Source of the DNA: Saccoglossus kowalevskii
Lineage: Eukaryota > Hemichordata > Enteropneusta > Harrimaniidae
Reading direction: 5' to 3'
NCBI RefSeq assembly: GCF_000003605.2
Contig: NW_003158458.1
Location: forward strand, 1-64,000
DNA length: 64,000 nucleotides
Numbering within the stretch: the stretch's first letter is position 1; every line of letters begins with the position of its first letter. The notes under the pieces were generated by a model. That model made no database searches and had not been told where the DNA came from. It saw only the letters and a program-made list of their open reading frames with translations. Positions 1-13,248 of the stretch are shown here, in pieces. A program made the position numbers and the translations under genes.

Positions 1-1313
1 CCACAGTCTGGTGACAAATACTAAATCACTCACCTATCACATAGTCTGCTGACAAGATACTAAATCACTTACCTATCACACAGTCTGGTGACAACATACT
101 AAATCACATACCTATCACACAGTCTGGTGACAAGATACTAAATCACATACCTATCACACAGTCTGGTGACAAGATACTAAATCACTTACCTATCACACAG
201 TCTGGTGACAAAATACTAAATCACTTACCTATCACACGGTCTGGTGACAAAATACTAAATCACTTACCTATCACACAGTCTGGTGACAAGATACTAAATC
301 ACTTACCTATCACACAGTCTGGTGACTAGATACTAAATCACTTACCTATCACACAGTCTGGTGACAAGATACTAAATCACTTACCTATCACACAGTCTGG
401 TGACAAGATACTAAATCACATACCTATCACACAGTCTGGTGACAAAATACTAAATCACTTGCCTATTACACAGTCTGGTGACAAGATACTAAATCACATA
501 TCTATCACACAGTCTGGTGACAAAATACTAAATCACTTACCTATCACACAGTCTGGTGACAAAATACTAAATCACTTACCTATCACACAGTCTGGTGACA
601 AGATACTAAATCACATACCTATCACACAGTCTGGTGACAAGATACTAAATCACTTACCTATCACACAGTCTGGTGACAAAATACTAAATCACTTACCTAT
701 CACACAGTCTGGTGACAAAATACTAAATCACTTACCTATCACACAGTCTGGTGACAAGATACTAAATCACATACCTATCACACAGTCTGGTGACAAGATA
801 CTAAATCACATACCTATCACACAGTCTGGTGACAAGATACTAAATCACTTACCTATCACACAGTCTGGTGACAAAATACTAAATCACTTACCTATCACAC
901 AGTCTGGTGACAAGATACTAAATCACTTACCTATCACAAAGTCTGGTGACAAGATACTAAATAACTAACCTATCACACAGTCTGGTGACAAAATACTAAA
1001 TCAATTACCTATTACACAGTCTGGTGACAGGATACTAAATTACATACCTATCACACAGTCTGGTGACAAGATACTAAATCACATACCTATCACAAAGTCT
1101 GGTGACAATATACTAAATCACATACCTATCACACAGTCTGGTGACAAGATACTAAATCACTTACCTATCACAAAGTCTGGTGACAAGATACTAAATCACT
1201 TACCTATTACACAGTCTGGTGACAAGATACTAAATCACTTACCTATCACACAGTCTGGTGACAAAATACTAAATCACTTACCTATTACACAGTCTGGTGA
1301 CAAGATACTAAAT

Positions 1314-1547
1314 CACATATCTATCACACGGTCTGGTGACAAGATACCAAATCACATACCTATCACACAGTCTGGTGACAAGATACTAAATCACGTACCT
1401 ATCACACAGTCTGGTGACAAGATACTATATCACTTGCTTATTACACAGTCTGGTGACAAGATACTATATCACATACCTATCACACAGTCTGGTGACAAGA
1501 TACCAAATCACTTACCTATTACACAGTCTGGTGACAAGATACTATAT
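1314..1547 (+). repeat. Cassette C1, reference copy (listed with other copies)
   Basis: Six monomers in order: CATATCTATCACACGG with ATACCAAAT; plain CACATACC; CACGTACC; CACTTGC with TATTACAC and ACTATAT; CACATACC with ATACCAAAT; CACTTACCTATTAC. The CACGTACC monomer starts at 1392, 4200, 5526, 14535, 19685, 32401, 33454, 49058, 57127 and 60522 in C1-like copies; 25029 is a shortened form and 42743 has only the CACGTACC mark. The CACTTGCC monomer supplies the TTG codons at which many open stretches seem to begin. Confidence 0.88.
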
Positions 1548-1937
1548 CACATACCTATCACACAGTCTGGTGACAAGATACTAAATCACTTACCTATCAC
1601 ACAGTCTGGTGACAAAATACTAAATCACTTACCTATCACACAGTCTGGTGACAAGATACTAAATCACATACCTATCACACAGTCTGGTGACAAGATACTA
1701 AATCACATACCTATCACACAGTCTGGTGACAAGATACTAAATCACTTACCTATCACACAGTCTGGTGACAATATACTAAATCACTTACCTATCACACAGT
1801 CTGGTGACAACATACTAAATCACTTACCTATCACACAGTCTGGTGACAAGATACTAAATCACATACCTATCACACAGTCTGGTGACAAAATACTAAATCA
1901 CTTGCCTATTACACAGTCTGGTGACAAGATACTAAAT

Positions 1938-2210
1938 CACATATCTATCACACAGTCTGGTGACAAGATACCAAATCACTTACCTAACACACAGTCTGGT
2001 GACAAGATACTAAATCACATACCTATCACACAGTCTGGTGACAAGATACCAAATCACTTACCTATCACGCAGTCTGGTGACAAGATACCAAATCACATAC
2101 CTATCACACAGTCTGGTGACAAGATACTAAATCACATACCTATCACACAGTCTGGTGACAAGATACTAAATCACTTACCTATCACACAGTCTGGTGACAA
2201 GATACTAAGT
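1938..2210 (+). repeat. Cassette A1, reference copy (7 monomers)
   Basis: The ordered variants define the cassette. Monomer 1 is CACATATCTATC with ATACCAAAT, monomer 2 has CCTAACAC, and monomer 3 has ATACCAAAT. Monomer 4 has ACGCAG and ATACCAAAT, monomer 5 also has ATACCAAAT, monomer 6 is plain, and monomer 7 ends CTAAGT before CAAATACC. In the open frame these are the S, N, P and SQ variants. This copy is complete. Confidence 0.9.
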
Positions 2211-2323
2211 CAAATACCTATTACACAGTCTGGTGACAAGATACTATATCACATACCTATCACACAGTCTGGTGACAAGATACCAAATCACTTACCTATT
2301 ACACAGTCTGGTGACAAGATACT

Positions 2324-2479
2324 AAATCACATATCTATCACACAGTCTGGTGACAAGTTACTAAATCACATACCTATCACACTGTCTGGTGACAAGATAC
2401 TAAATCACTTACCTATCACACAGTCTGGTGACAAAATACTAAATCACATACCTATCACACAGTCTGGTGACAAGATACT
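2324..2479 (+). repeat. Cassette B, reference copy (listed with other copies)
   Basis: Cassette B is a CACATATCTATC monomer with ACAAGTTACTAAAT followed by a CACATACC monomer with ACTGTCTGG. In many copies a TAG monomer (ACATAGTCTGG) follows three monomers later. The GTTAC mark occurs at 2357, 8362 (as GTTAAT), 10000, 13356, 18034, 20650, 22795, 26423, 28062, 34148, 34616, 43981, 46592, 54309 and 54894. Spacings checked fit multiples of 39 after counting indels: 34148 to 34616 is 12 units and 54309 to 54894 is 15. It commonly lies just downstream of cassette A1. Confidence 0.88.
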
Positions 2480-4823
2480 AAATCACTTACCTATCACACA
2501 GTCTGGTGACAAGATACTAAATCACATACCTATCACACAGTCTGGTGACAAAATACTAAATCACTTACCTATCACACAGTCTGGTGACAAAATACTAAAT
2601 CACTTACATATCTCACAGTCTGGTGACAAGATACTAAATCACATACCTATCACACAGTCTGGTGACAAGATACTAAATCACTTACCTATCACACAGTCTG
2701 GTGACAAGATACTAAATCACTTACCTATCACACAGTCTGGTGACAACATACTAAATCACTTACCTATCACACAGTCTGGTGACAAGATACTAAATCACAT
2801 ACCTATCACACAGTCTGGTGACAAGATACTAAATCACATACCTATCACACAGTCTGGTGACAAGATACTAAATCACTTACCTATCACACAGTCTGTTGAC
2901 AAGATACTAAATCACATACCTATCACACAGTCTGGTGACAAGATACTAAATCACTTACCTATCACACAGTCTGGTGACAAAATACTAAATCACTTACCTA
3001 TCACACAGTCTGGTGACAAAATACTAAATCACTTACTTATCACACAGTCTGGTGACAAGATACTAAATCACATACCTATCACACAGTCTGGTGACAAGAT
3101 ACTAAATCACATACCTATCACACAGTCTGGTGACAAGATACTAAATCACTTACCTATCACACAGTCTGGTGACAAAATACTAAATCACTTACCTATCACA
3201 CAGTCTGGTGACAAAATACTAAATCACTTACCTATCACACAGTCTGGTGACAAGATACTAAATCACATACCTATCACACAGTCTGGTGACAAGATACTAA
3301 ATCACTTACCTATCACACAGTCTGGTGACAAGATACTAAATCACTTACCTATCACACAGTCTGGTGACAAGATACTAAATCACTTACCTATCACACAGTC
3401 TGGTGACAAGATACTAAATCACATACCTATCACACAGTCTGGTGACAAGATACTAAATCACTTACCTATCACACAGTCTGGTGACAAGATACTAAATCAC
3501 TTACCTATCACACAGTCTGGTGACAAGATACTAAATCACTTACCTATCACACAGTCTGGTGACAAGATACTAAATCACATACCTATCACACAGTCTGGTG
3601 ACAAGATACTAAATCACATACCTATCACACAGTCTGGTGACAAGATACTAAATCACTTACCTATCACACAGTCTGGTGACAAAATACTAAATCACTTACC
3701 TATCACACAGTCTGGTGACAAGATACTAAATCACTTACCTATCACACAGTCTGGTGACAAAATACTAAATCACTTACCTATCACACAGTCTGGTGACAAA
3801 ATACTAAATCACTTACCTATTACACAGTCTGGTGACAAGATACTAAATTACATACCTATTACACAGTCTGGTGACAAGATACTAAATCACATACCTATCA
3901 CAAAGTCTGGTGACAATATACTAAATCACATACCTATCACACAGTCTTATGACAAGATACTAAATCACTTACCTATCACAAAGTCTGGTGACAAGATACT
4001 AAATCACTTACCTATCACACAGTCTGGTGACAAGATACTAAATCACTTACCTATCACACAGTCTGGTGACAAAATACTAAATCACTTACCTATTACACAG
4101 TCTGGTGACAAGATACTAAATCACATATCTATCACACGGTCTGGTGACAAGATACCAAATCACATACCTATCACACAGTCTGGTGACAAGATACTAAATC
4201 ACGTACCTATCACACAGTCTGGTGACAAGATACTAAATCACTTGCCTATCACACAGTCTGGTGACAAGATACTATATCACATACCTATCACACAGTCTGG
4301 TGACAAGATACCAAATCACTTACCTATTACACAGTCTGGTGACAAGATACTAAATCACATACCTATCACACAGTCTGGTGACAAAATACTAAATCACTTA
4401 CCTATCACACAGTCTGGTGACAAAATACTAAATCACTTACCTATCAGACAGTCTGGTGACAAGATACTAAATCACATACCTATCACACAGTCTGGTGACA
4501 AGATACTAAATCACTTACCTATCACACAGTCTGGTGACAAGATACTAAATCACTTACCTATCACACAGTCTGGTGACAAGATACTAAATCACTTACCTAT
4601 CACACAGTCTGGTGACAAGATACTAAATCACATACCTATCACACAGTCTGGTGACAAAATACTAAATCACTTACCTATCACACAGTCTGGTGACAACATA
4701 GTAAATCACTTACCTATCACACAGTCTGGTGACAAGATACTAAATCACATACCTATCACACAGTCTGGTGACAAAATACTAAATCACTTGCCTATTACAC
4801 AGTCTGGTGACAAGATACTAAAT

Positions 4824-5096
4824 CACATATCTATCACACAGTCTGGTGACAAGATACCAAATCACTTACCTAACACACAGTCTGGTGACAAGATACTAAA
4901 TCACATACCTATCACACAGTCTGGTGACAAGATACCAAATCACTTACCTATCACGCAGTCTGGTGACAAGATACCAAATCACATACCTATCACGCAGTCT
5001 GGTGACAAGATACTAAATCACATACCTATCACACAGTCTGGTGACAAGATACTAAATCACTTACCTATCACACAGTCTGGTGACAAGATACTAAGT
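4824..5096 (+). repeat. Cassette A1 copy
   Basis: Complete seven-monomer order, 74 monomers after the reference copy. It differs in having ACGCAG in the fifth monomer as well, and CTAAGT is followed by CACTTACC rather than CAAATACC. A GTGAAAAG monomer follows directly, so the right flank is a different arrangement. Confidence 0.88.
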
Positions 5097-5754
5097 CACT
5101 TACCTATCACAAAGTCTGGTGAAAAGATACTAAATCACTTACCTATCACACAGTCTGGTGACAAAATACTAAATCACTTACGTATTACACAGTCTGGTGA
5201 CAAGATACTAAATTACATACCTATCACACAGTCTGGTGACAAGATACTAAATCACATACCTATCACAAAGTCTGGTGACAAGATACTAAATCACATACCT
5301 ATCACACTGTCTGGTGACAAGATACTAAATCACTTACCTATCACACAGTCTGGTGACAAAATACTAAATCACTTACCTATGACACAGTCTGGTGACAAAA
5401 TACTAAATCACTTACCTATTACACAGTCTGGTGACAAGATGCTAAATCACATATCTATCACACGGTCTGGTGACAAGATACCAAATCACATACCTATCAC
5501 ACAGTCTGGTGACAAGATACTAAATCACGTACCTATCACACAGTCTGGTGACAAAATACTAAATCACTTGCCTATTACACAGTCTGGTGACAAGATACTA
5601 TATCACATACCTATCACACAGTCTGGTGACAAAATACTAAATAACATACCTATCACACAGTCTGGTGACAAGATACTAAATCACTTACCTATCACACAGT
5701 CTGGTGACAAGATACTAAATCACATACCTATCACACAGTCTGGTGACAAAATAC

Positions 5755-8111
5755 TAAATCATTTACCTATCACACAGTCTGGTGACAAAATACTAAATCA
5801 CTTAACTATCACACAGTCTGGTGACAAGATACTAAATCACATACCTATCACACAGTCTGGTGACAAGATACTGACTCACATACCTATCACACAGTCTGGT
5901 GACAAGATACTAAATCACTTACCTATCACACAGTCTGGTGACAAGATACTAAATCACTTACCTATCACACAGTCTGGTGACAACATACTAAATCACTTAC
6001 CTATCACACAGTCTGGTGACAACATACTAAATCACATACCTATCACACAGTCTGGTGACAAGATACTAAATCACTTACCTATCACACAGTCTGGTGACAA
6101 GATACCAAATCACTTACCTAACACACAGTCTGGTGACAAGATACTAAATCACATACCTATCACACAGTCTGGTGACAAGATACCAAATCACTTACCTATC
6201 ACGCAGTCTGGTGACAAGATACCAAATCACATACCTATCACACAGTCTGTTGACAAGATACTAAATCACATACCTATCACACAGTCTGGTGACAAGATAC
6301 TAAATCACTTACCTATCACACAGTCTGGTGACAAGATACTAAGTCAAATACCTATCACACAGTCTGGTGACAAGATAATAAATCACATACCTATTACACA
6401 GTCTGGTGACAAGATACTATATCACATACCTATCACACAGTCTGGTGACAAGATACTAAATCACTTACCCATCACACAGTCTTGTGACAAGATACTAAAT
6501 CACATATCTATCACACAGTCTGGTGACAAGATACTAAATCACATACCTATCACACAGTCTGGTGACAAGATTCTAAATCACATACCTATCACACAGTCTG
6601 GTGACAAGATTCTAAATCACTTACCTATCACACAGTCTGGTGACAAGATACTAAATCACTTACCTATCACACAGTCTGGTGACAACATACTAAATCACTT
6701 ACCTATTACTCAGTCTGGTGACAAGATACTAAATCACATACCTATCACACAGTCTGGTGACAAGATACCAAATCACTTACCTATCACGCAGTCTGGTGAC
6801 AAGATACCAAATCACATACCTATCACACAGTCTGGTGACAAGATACTAAATCACTTACCTATCACACAGTCTGGTGACAAGATACTAAATCACATACCTA
6901 TCACACAGTCTGGTGACAAGATACTAAATCACTTACCTATCACGCAGTCTGGTGACAAGATACCAAATCACATACCTATCACACAGTCTGGTGACAAGAT
7001 ACTAAATCACATACCTATCACACAGTCTGGTGACAAGATACTAAATCACATACCTATCACACAGTCTGGTGACAAGATACTAAATCACATACCTATCACA
7101 CAGTCTGGTGACAAGATACTAAATCACTTACCTATCACACAGTCTGGTGACAAGATACTAAATCACTTACCTATCACACAGTCTGGTGACAACATACTAA
7201 ATCACTTACCTATCACGCAGTCTGGTGACAAGATACCAAATCACATACCTATCACACAGTCTGGTGACAAGATACTAAATCACATACCTATCACACAGTC
7301 TGGTGACAAGATACTAAATCACTTACCTATCACACAGTCTGGTGACAAGATACTAAGTCACATACCTATCACACAGTCTGGTGACAAGATACTAAATCAC
7401 TTACCTATCACACAGTCTGGTGACAAAATACTAAATCACTTACCTATTACACAGTCTGGTGACAAGATACTAAATTACATACCTATCACACAGTCTGGTG
7501 ACAAGATACTAAATCACATACCTATCACAAAGTCTGGTGACAAGATACTAAATCACTTACCTATCACACAGTCTGGTGACAAGATACTAAATCACTTACC
7601 TATCACACAGTCTGGTGACAAAATACTAAATCATTTACCTATCACACAGTCTGGTGACAAAATACTAAATCACTTACCTATCACACAGTCTGGTGACAAG
7701 ATACTAAATCACATACCTATCACACAGTCTGGTGACAAGATACTGACTCACATACCTATCACACAGTCTGGTGACAAGATACTAAATCACTTACCTATCA
7801 CACAGTCTGGTGACAAGATACTAAATCACTTACCTATCACACAGTCTGGTGACAACATACTAAATCACTTACCTATCACACAGTCTGGTGACAACATACT
7901 AAATCACATACCTATCACACAGTCTGGTGACAAGATACTAAATCACTTACCTATCACACAGTCTGGTGACAAGATACCAAATCACTTACCTAACACACAG
8001 TCTGGTGACAAGATACTAAATCACATACCTATCACACAGTCTGGTGACAAGATACCAAATCACTTACCTATCACGCAGTCTGGTGACAGATACCAAATCA
8101 CATACCTATCA
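5755..8111 (+). repeat. Duplicated segments at 1,872-bp (48-monomer) offset
   Basis: About 5755-6239 and 7627-8111 share CATTTACC (5760 and 7632), the rare CTGACTCAC mark (5871 and 7743), two successive ACAACATA monomers and the altered cassette A1 (CCTAACAC at 6117 and 7989). The span covers both copies and the array between them. Confidence 0.82.
6072..6344 (+). repeat. Cassette A1 copy with altered first monomer
   Basis: The first monomer is CACTTACCTATC with ATACCAAAT instead of CATATCTATC, and monomer 5 carries CTGTTGAC. It lies 32 monomers after the previous copy. With its left flank it is repeated 1,872 bp downstream. Confidence 0.87.
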
Positions 8112-8215
8112 CACAGTCTGGTGACAAGATACTAAATCACATACCTATCACACAGTCTGGTGACAAGATACTAAATCACTTACCTATCACACAGTCTGGT
8201 GACAAGATACTAAGT
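7944..8215 (+). repeat. Cassette A1 copy with one-base deletion
   Basis: Same altered first monomer as the copy 48 monomers upstream. A missing base at about 8089 (GACAGATACC) shifts the 39-bp register and ends the long open frame shortly afterwards. Confidence 0.87.
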
Positions 8216-9541
8216 CAAATACCTATTACACAGTCTGGTGACAAGATACTATATCACATACCTATCACACAGTCTGGTGACAAGATACCAAATCACTTAC
8301 GTATTACACAGTGTGGTGACAAGATACTAAATCACATATCTATCACACAGTCTGGTGACAAGTTAATAAATCACATACCTATCACACTGTGTGGTGACAA
8401 GATACTAAATCACTTACCTATCACACAGTCTGGTGACAAAATACTAAATCACATACCTATCACACAGTCTGGTGACAAGATACTAAATCACTTACCTATC
8501 ACACAGTCTGGTGACAAGATACTAAATCACATACCTATCACACAGTCTGGTGACAAAATACTAAATCACTTACCTATCACACAGGCTGGTGACAAAATAC
8601 TAAATCACTTACATATCTCACAGTCTGGTGACAAGATACTAAATCACATACCTATCACACAGTCTGGTGACAAGATACTAAATCACTTACCTATCACACA
8701 GTCTGGTGACAAGATACTAAATCACTTACCTATCACACAGTCTGGTGACAACATACTAAATCACTTACCTATCACACAGTCTGGTGACAAGATACTAAAT
8801 CACATACCTATCACACAGTCTGGTGACAAGATACTAAATCACTTACCTATCACACAGTCTGGTGACAAAATACTAAATCACTTACCTATCACACGGTCTG
8901 GTGACAAAATACTAAATCACTTACCTATCACACAGTCTGGTGACAAGATTCTAAATTACATACCTATCACACAGTCTGGTGACAAAATACTAAATCACAT
9001 ACCTATCACACAGTCTGGTGACAAGATACTAAATCACTTACCTATCACACAGTCTGGTGACAAGATACTAAATCACATACCTATCACACAGTCTGGTGAC
9101 AAGATACTAAATCACTTACCTATCACACAGTCTGGTGACAAAATACTAAATCACTTACCTATCACACAGTCTGGTGACAAAATACTAAATCACTTACCTA
9201 TCACACAGTCTGGTGACAAGATACTAAATCACATACCTATCACACAGTCTGGTGACAAGATACTAAATCACATACCTATCACACAGTCTGGTGACAAGAT
9301 ACTAAATCACTTACCTATCACACAGTCTGGTGACAAAATACTAAATCACTTACCTATCACACAGTCTGGTGACAAAATACTAAATCACTTACCTATCACA
9401 CGGTCTAGTGACAAGACACTAAATCACATACCTATCACACAGTCTGGTGACAAGATACTAAATCACATACCTATCACACAGTCTGGTGAGAAGATACTAA
9501 ATCACTTACCTATCACACAGTCTGGTGACAATATACTAAAT

Positions 9542-9814
9542 CACTTACCTATCACACAGTCTGGTGACAAGATACTAAATCACATACCTAACACACAGTC
9601 TGGTGACAAGATACTAAATCACATACCTATCACACAGTCTGGTGACAAGATACCAAATCACTTACCTATCACGCAGTCTGGTGACAAGATACCAAATCAC
9701 ATACCTATCACACAGTCTGGTGACAAGATACTAAATCACATACCTATCACACAGTCTGGTGACAAGATACTAAATCACTTACCTATCACACAGTCTGGTG
9801 ACAAGATACTAAGT
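9542..9814 (+). repeat. Cassette A1 copy, partly homogenised
   Basis: The first monomer has lost its ATACCAAAT and CATATC marks, and the CCTAACAC mark sits in a CACATACC monomer. The ACGCAG and CTAAGT marks are in the expected places. This looks like partial conversion toward the consensus. Confidence 0.8.
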
Positions 9815-11296
9815 CAAATACCTATCACACAGTCTGGTGACAAGATACTAAATCACATACCTATTACACAGTCTGGTGACAAGATACTATATCACATACC
9901 TATCACACAGTCTGGTGACAAGATACCAAATCACTTACCTATTACACAGTCTGGTGACAAGATACTAAATCACATATCTATCACACAGTCTGGTGACAAG
10001 TTACTAAATCACATACCTATCACACTGTCTGGTGACAAGATACTAAATCACTTACCTATCACACAGTCTGGTGACAAAATACTAAATCACATACCTATCA
10101 CACAGTCTGGTGACAAGATACTAAATCACTTACCTATCACACAGTCTGGTGACAAGATACTAAATCACATACCTATCACACAGTCTGGTGACAAAATACT
10201 AAATCACTTACCTATCACACAGTCTGGTGACAAGATACTAAATCACATACCTATCACACAGTCTGGTGACAAGATACTAAATCACATACCTATCACACAG
10301 TCTGGTGACAAGATACTAAATCACTTACATATCACACAGTCTGGTGACAAAATACTAAATCACTTACCTATCACACAGTCTGGTGACAAAATACTAAATC
10401 ACTTACCTATCACACGGTCTGGTGACAAGATACTAAATCACATACCTATCACACAGTCTGGTGACAAAATACTAAATCACTTACCTATCACACAGTCTGG
10501 TGACAAGATACTAAATTACATACCTATCACACAGTCTGGTGACAAGATACTAAATCACATATCTATCACACAGTCTGGTGACAAGATACTAAATCACTTA
10601 CCTATCACACAGTCTGGTGACAAGATACTATATCACATACATATCACACAGTCTGGTGACAAGATACTAAATCACATACCTATCACACAGTCTGGTGACA
10701 AGATACTAAATCACTTACCTATCACACAGTCTGGTGACAAGATACTAAATCACATACCTATCACACAGTCTGGTGACAAGATACTAAATCACTTACCTAT
10801 CACACAGTCTGGTGACAAAATACTAAATCACTTACCTATCACACAGTCTGGTGACAAAATACTAAATCACTTACCTATCACACAGTCTGGTTACAAGATA
10901 CTAAATCACATACCTATCACACAGTCTGGTGACAAGATACTAAATCACATACCTATCACACAGTCTGGTGACAAGATACTAAATCACTTACCTATCACAC
11001 AGTCTGGTAACAAAATACTAAATCACTTACCTATCACACAGTCTGGTGACAAAATACTAAATCACTTACCTATCACACAGTCTGGTGACAAGATACTAAA
11101 TCACATACCTATCACACAGTCTGGTGACAAGATACTAAATCACATACCTATCACACAGTCTGGTGAGAAGATACTAAATCACATACCTATCACACAGTCT
11201 GGTGACAAGATACTAAATCACTTACCTATCACACAGTCTGGTGACAAGATACTAAATCACTTACCTATCACACAGTCTGGTGACAACATACTAAAT

Positions 11297-11491
11297 CACA
11301 TATCTATCATACAGTCTGGTGACAAGATACCAAATCACTTACCTAACACACAGTCTGGTGACAAGATACTAAATCACATACCTATCACACAGTCTGGTGA
11401 CAAGATACCAAATCACTTACCTATCACGCAGTCTGGTGACAAGATACCAAATCACATACCTATCACACTGTCTGGTGACAAGATACTAAAT
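11297..11491 (+). repeat. Cassette A2 copy (5 monomers)
   Basis: Subfamily A2 differs from A1 in two ways. Its first monomer reads CTATCATACAG instead of CTATCACACAG, and the cassette ends with an ACTGTCTGG monomer rather than the CTAAGT monomer. It is preceded by an ACAACATA monomer, as A2 copies usually are. It is followed by a CACTAACC monomer and then CAGTATGG. Confidence 0.88.
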
Positions 11492-11710
11492 CACTTACCT
11501 ATCACACAGTCTGGTGACAAAATACTAAATCACTAACCTATCACACAGTCTGGTGACAAAATACTAAATCACATACCTATCACACAGTATGGTGACAAGA
11601 TACTAAATCACTTACCTATCACACAGTCTGGTGACAAGATACTAAATCACATACCTATCACACAGTCTGGTGACAAGATACTAAATCACTTACCTATCAC
11701 ACAGTCTGGT

Positions 11711-12120
11711 GACAAGATACTAAATCACATACGGTATCACACAGTCTGGTGACAAGAATACTAAATCACTTACCTATCACACAGGTTTGGTGACAAGAAT
11801 ACTAAATCACTTACTATCACACAGTCGGGGGACAAGATACTAAACTACATACCTATCACACAGTCGGGGGACAAGATATTAAATCACATACTTATCACAC
11901 AGTCGGGGGCCAAGATATTAAATCACTTCCTTATCACACATTTGGGGACCAAGTTATAAAATCACATCCTTTTCCCCCATTTGGGGACCAAGATATTAAT
12001 TCACATCCTTATCCCAAATTTGGGGGCCAAGATATTAATTCACATCCTTTTCCCCCATTTGGGGACCAAGTTATAAATTAGTTTCCTATTCCCAAATTTG
12101 GGGACAAAAATATAAAACCC
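11711..12120 (+). repeat. Degenerate monomer island
   Basis: About ten monomers lose quality progressively from left to right. First come small indels (ACGGTATC, AAGAATACT, ACAGGTTTGG, TTACTATC), then CAGTCGGGGG in place of CAGTCTGGTG. From about 11930 there are homopolymer-rich units of the type CCCCCATTTGGGGACC and AATTTGGGG. At about 12118 the array returns at once to perfect monomers. The ~39-bp rhythm is still recognisable, and the net register change between markers at 11342 and 13021 is +2. Changes are mostly transversions that lengthen G, C, T or A runs. This suggests a low-quality consensus or read-end artefact at an assembly join; a genuine decayed array edge fused to a second block is the alternative. 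Confidence 0.85.
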
Positions 12121-12975
12121 ATACCTATCACACAGTCTGGTGACAAGATACTAAATCACTTACCTATCACACAGTCTGGTGACAAGATACTAAATCACAT
12201 ATCTATCACACAGTCTGGTGACAAAATACTAAATCACTTACCTATCACACAGTCTGGTGACAAAATACGAAATCACTTACCTATCTCACAGTCTGGTGAC
12301 AAGATACTAAATCACATACCTATCACACAGTCTGGTGACAAGATACTAAATCACTTACCTATCACACAGTCTGGTGACAAGATACTAAATCACATACATA
12401 TCACACAGTCTGGTGACAAGATACTAAATCACTTACATATCACACCGTCTGGTGACAAAATACTAAATCACTTGCATATTACACAGTCTGGTGACAACAT
12501 ACTAAATCACATATCTATCACACAGTCTGGTGACAAGATACCAAATCACTTACCTATCACACAGTCTGGTGACAAGATACTAAATCACATACCTATCACA
12601 CAGTCTGGTGACAAGATACCAAATCACTTACCTATCACGCAGTCTGGTGACAAGATACCAAATCACTTACCTATCACACAGTCTGGTGACAAGATACTAA
12701 ATCACATACCTATCACACAGTCTGGTGACAAGATACTAAATCACTTACCTATCACACAGTCTGGTGACAAGATACTAAATCACTTACCTATCACACAGTC
12801 TGGTGACAAGATACTAAATCACTTACCTATCACACAGTCTGGTGACAACATACTAAATCACTTACCTATCACACAGTCTGGTGACAAGATACTAAATCAC
12901 ATACCTATCACACAGTCTGATGACAAAATACTAAATCACTTGCCTATTACACAGTCTGGTGACAAGATACTAAAT

Positions 12976-13248
12976 CACATATCTATCACACAGTCTGGTG
13001 ACAAGATACCAAATCACTTACCTAACACACAGTCTGGTGACAAGATACTAAATCACATACCTATCACACAGTCTGGTGACAAGATACCAAATCACTTACC
13101 TATCACGCAGTCTGGTGACAAGATACCAAATCACATACCTATCACACAGTCTGGTGACAAGATACTAAATCACATACCTATCACACAGTCTGGTGACAAG
13201 ATACTAAATCACTTACCTATCACACAGTCTGGTGACAAGATACTAAGT
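12976..13248 (+). repeat. Cassette A1 copy
   Basis: Complete order ending CTAAGT. It is preceded by a TCTGATGAC monomer and a TTGCCTATTAC monomer and followed by a cassette B copy, an arrangement also seen at 20.2 kb and 22.3 kb. Confidence 0.9.

Larger units (their letters stand above)
1434..8135 (+). other. Longest open frame in satellite; not supported as a gene
   Basis: This forward frame is open for 2,233 codons and encodes about 171 copies of the 13-residue unit HLPITQSGDKILN with simple substitutions (L/I, N/Y, K/N, L/P, Q/K/R). The first codon of the stretch is TTG; the consensus has no ATG in any frame. There is no signal peptide, membrane segment or unique flanking domain, and no N- or C-terminal sequence outside the repeat. 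The other two forward frames and all three reverse frames carry a stop in every unit. The open frame follows from 39 being 3 x 13. Similar stretches occur throughout (for example 14577-16793, 29128-31704, 35311-37305, 49100-51823). A giant low-complexity protein cannot be excluded from sequence alone but is unlikely. Confidence 0.9.
1..11710 (+). repeat. Array block 1 (regular 39-bp monomers)
   Basis: About 300 regular monomers. The only phase changes noticed are a missing base near position 18 and one near 8089, so marker spacings here are almost exact multiples of 39. For example, the CCTAACAC variant sits at 1983, 4869, 6117 and 7989, which are 74, 32 and 48 monomers apart. The first ~400 bases repeat the variant order found from about 28.13 kb (CACTCACC, then the TAG variant with TCTGCTGAC, then the ACAACATA variant), so the window opens inside a duplicated stretch. 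No gene or non-satellite sequence is present. Confidence 0.95.

Noticed and set aside
459-968. Bacterial-style TTG start codons
   Set aside because: TTG is a one-base variant (CACTTGCC) of the commonest monomer and belongs to cassette C1 or related series. No ribosome binding site precedes it beyond ordinary repeat sequence.
11930-12120. G-quadruplex or foreign GC-rich insert in the degenerate island
   Set aside because: The GGGG and CCCCC runs sit at monomer spacing and replace known unit positions, so they are corrupted monomers rather than an insert.
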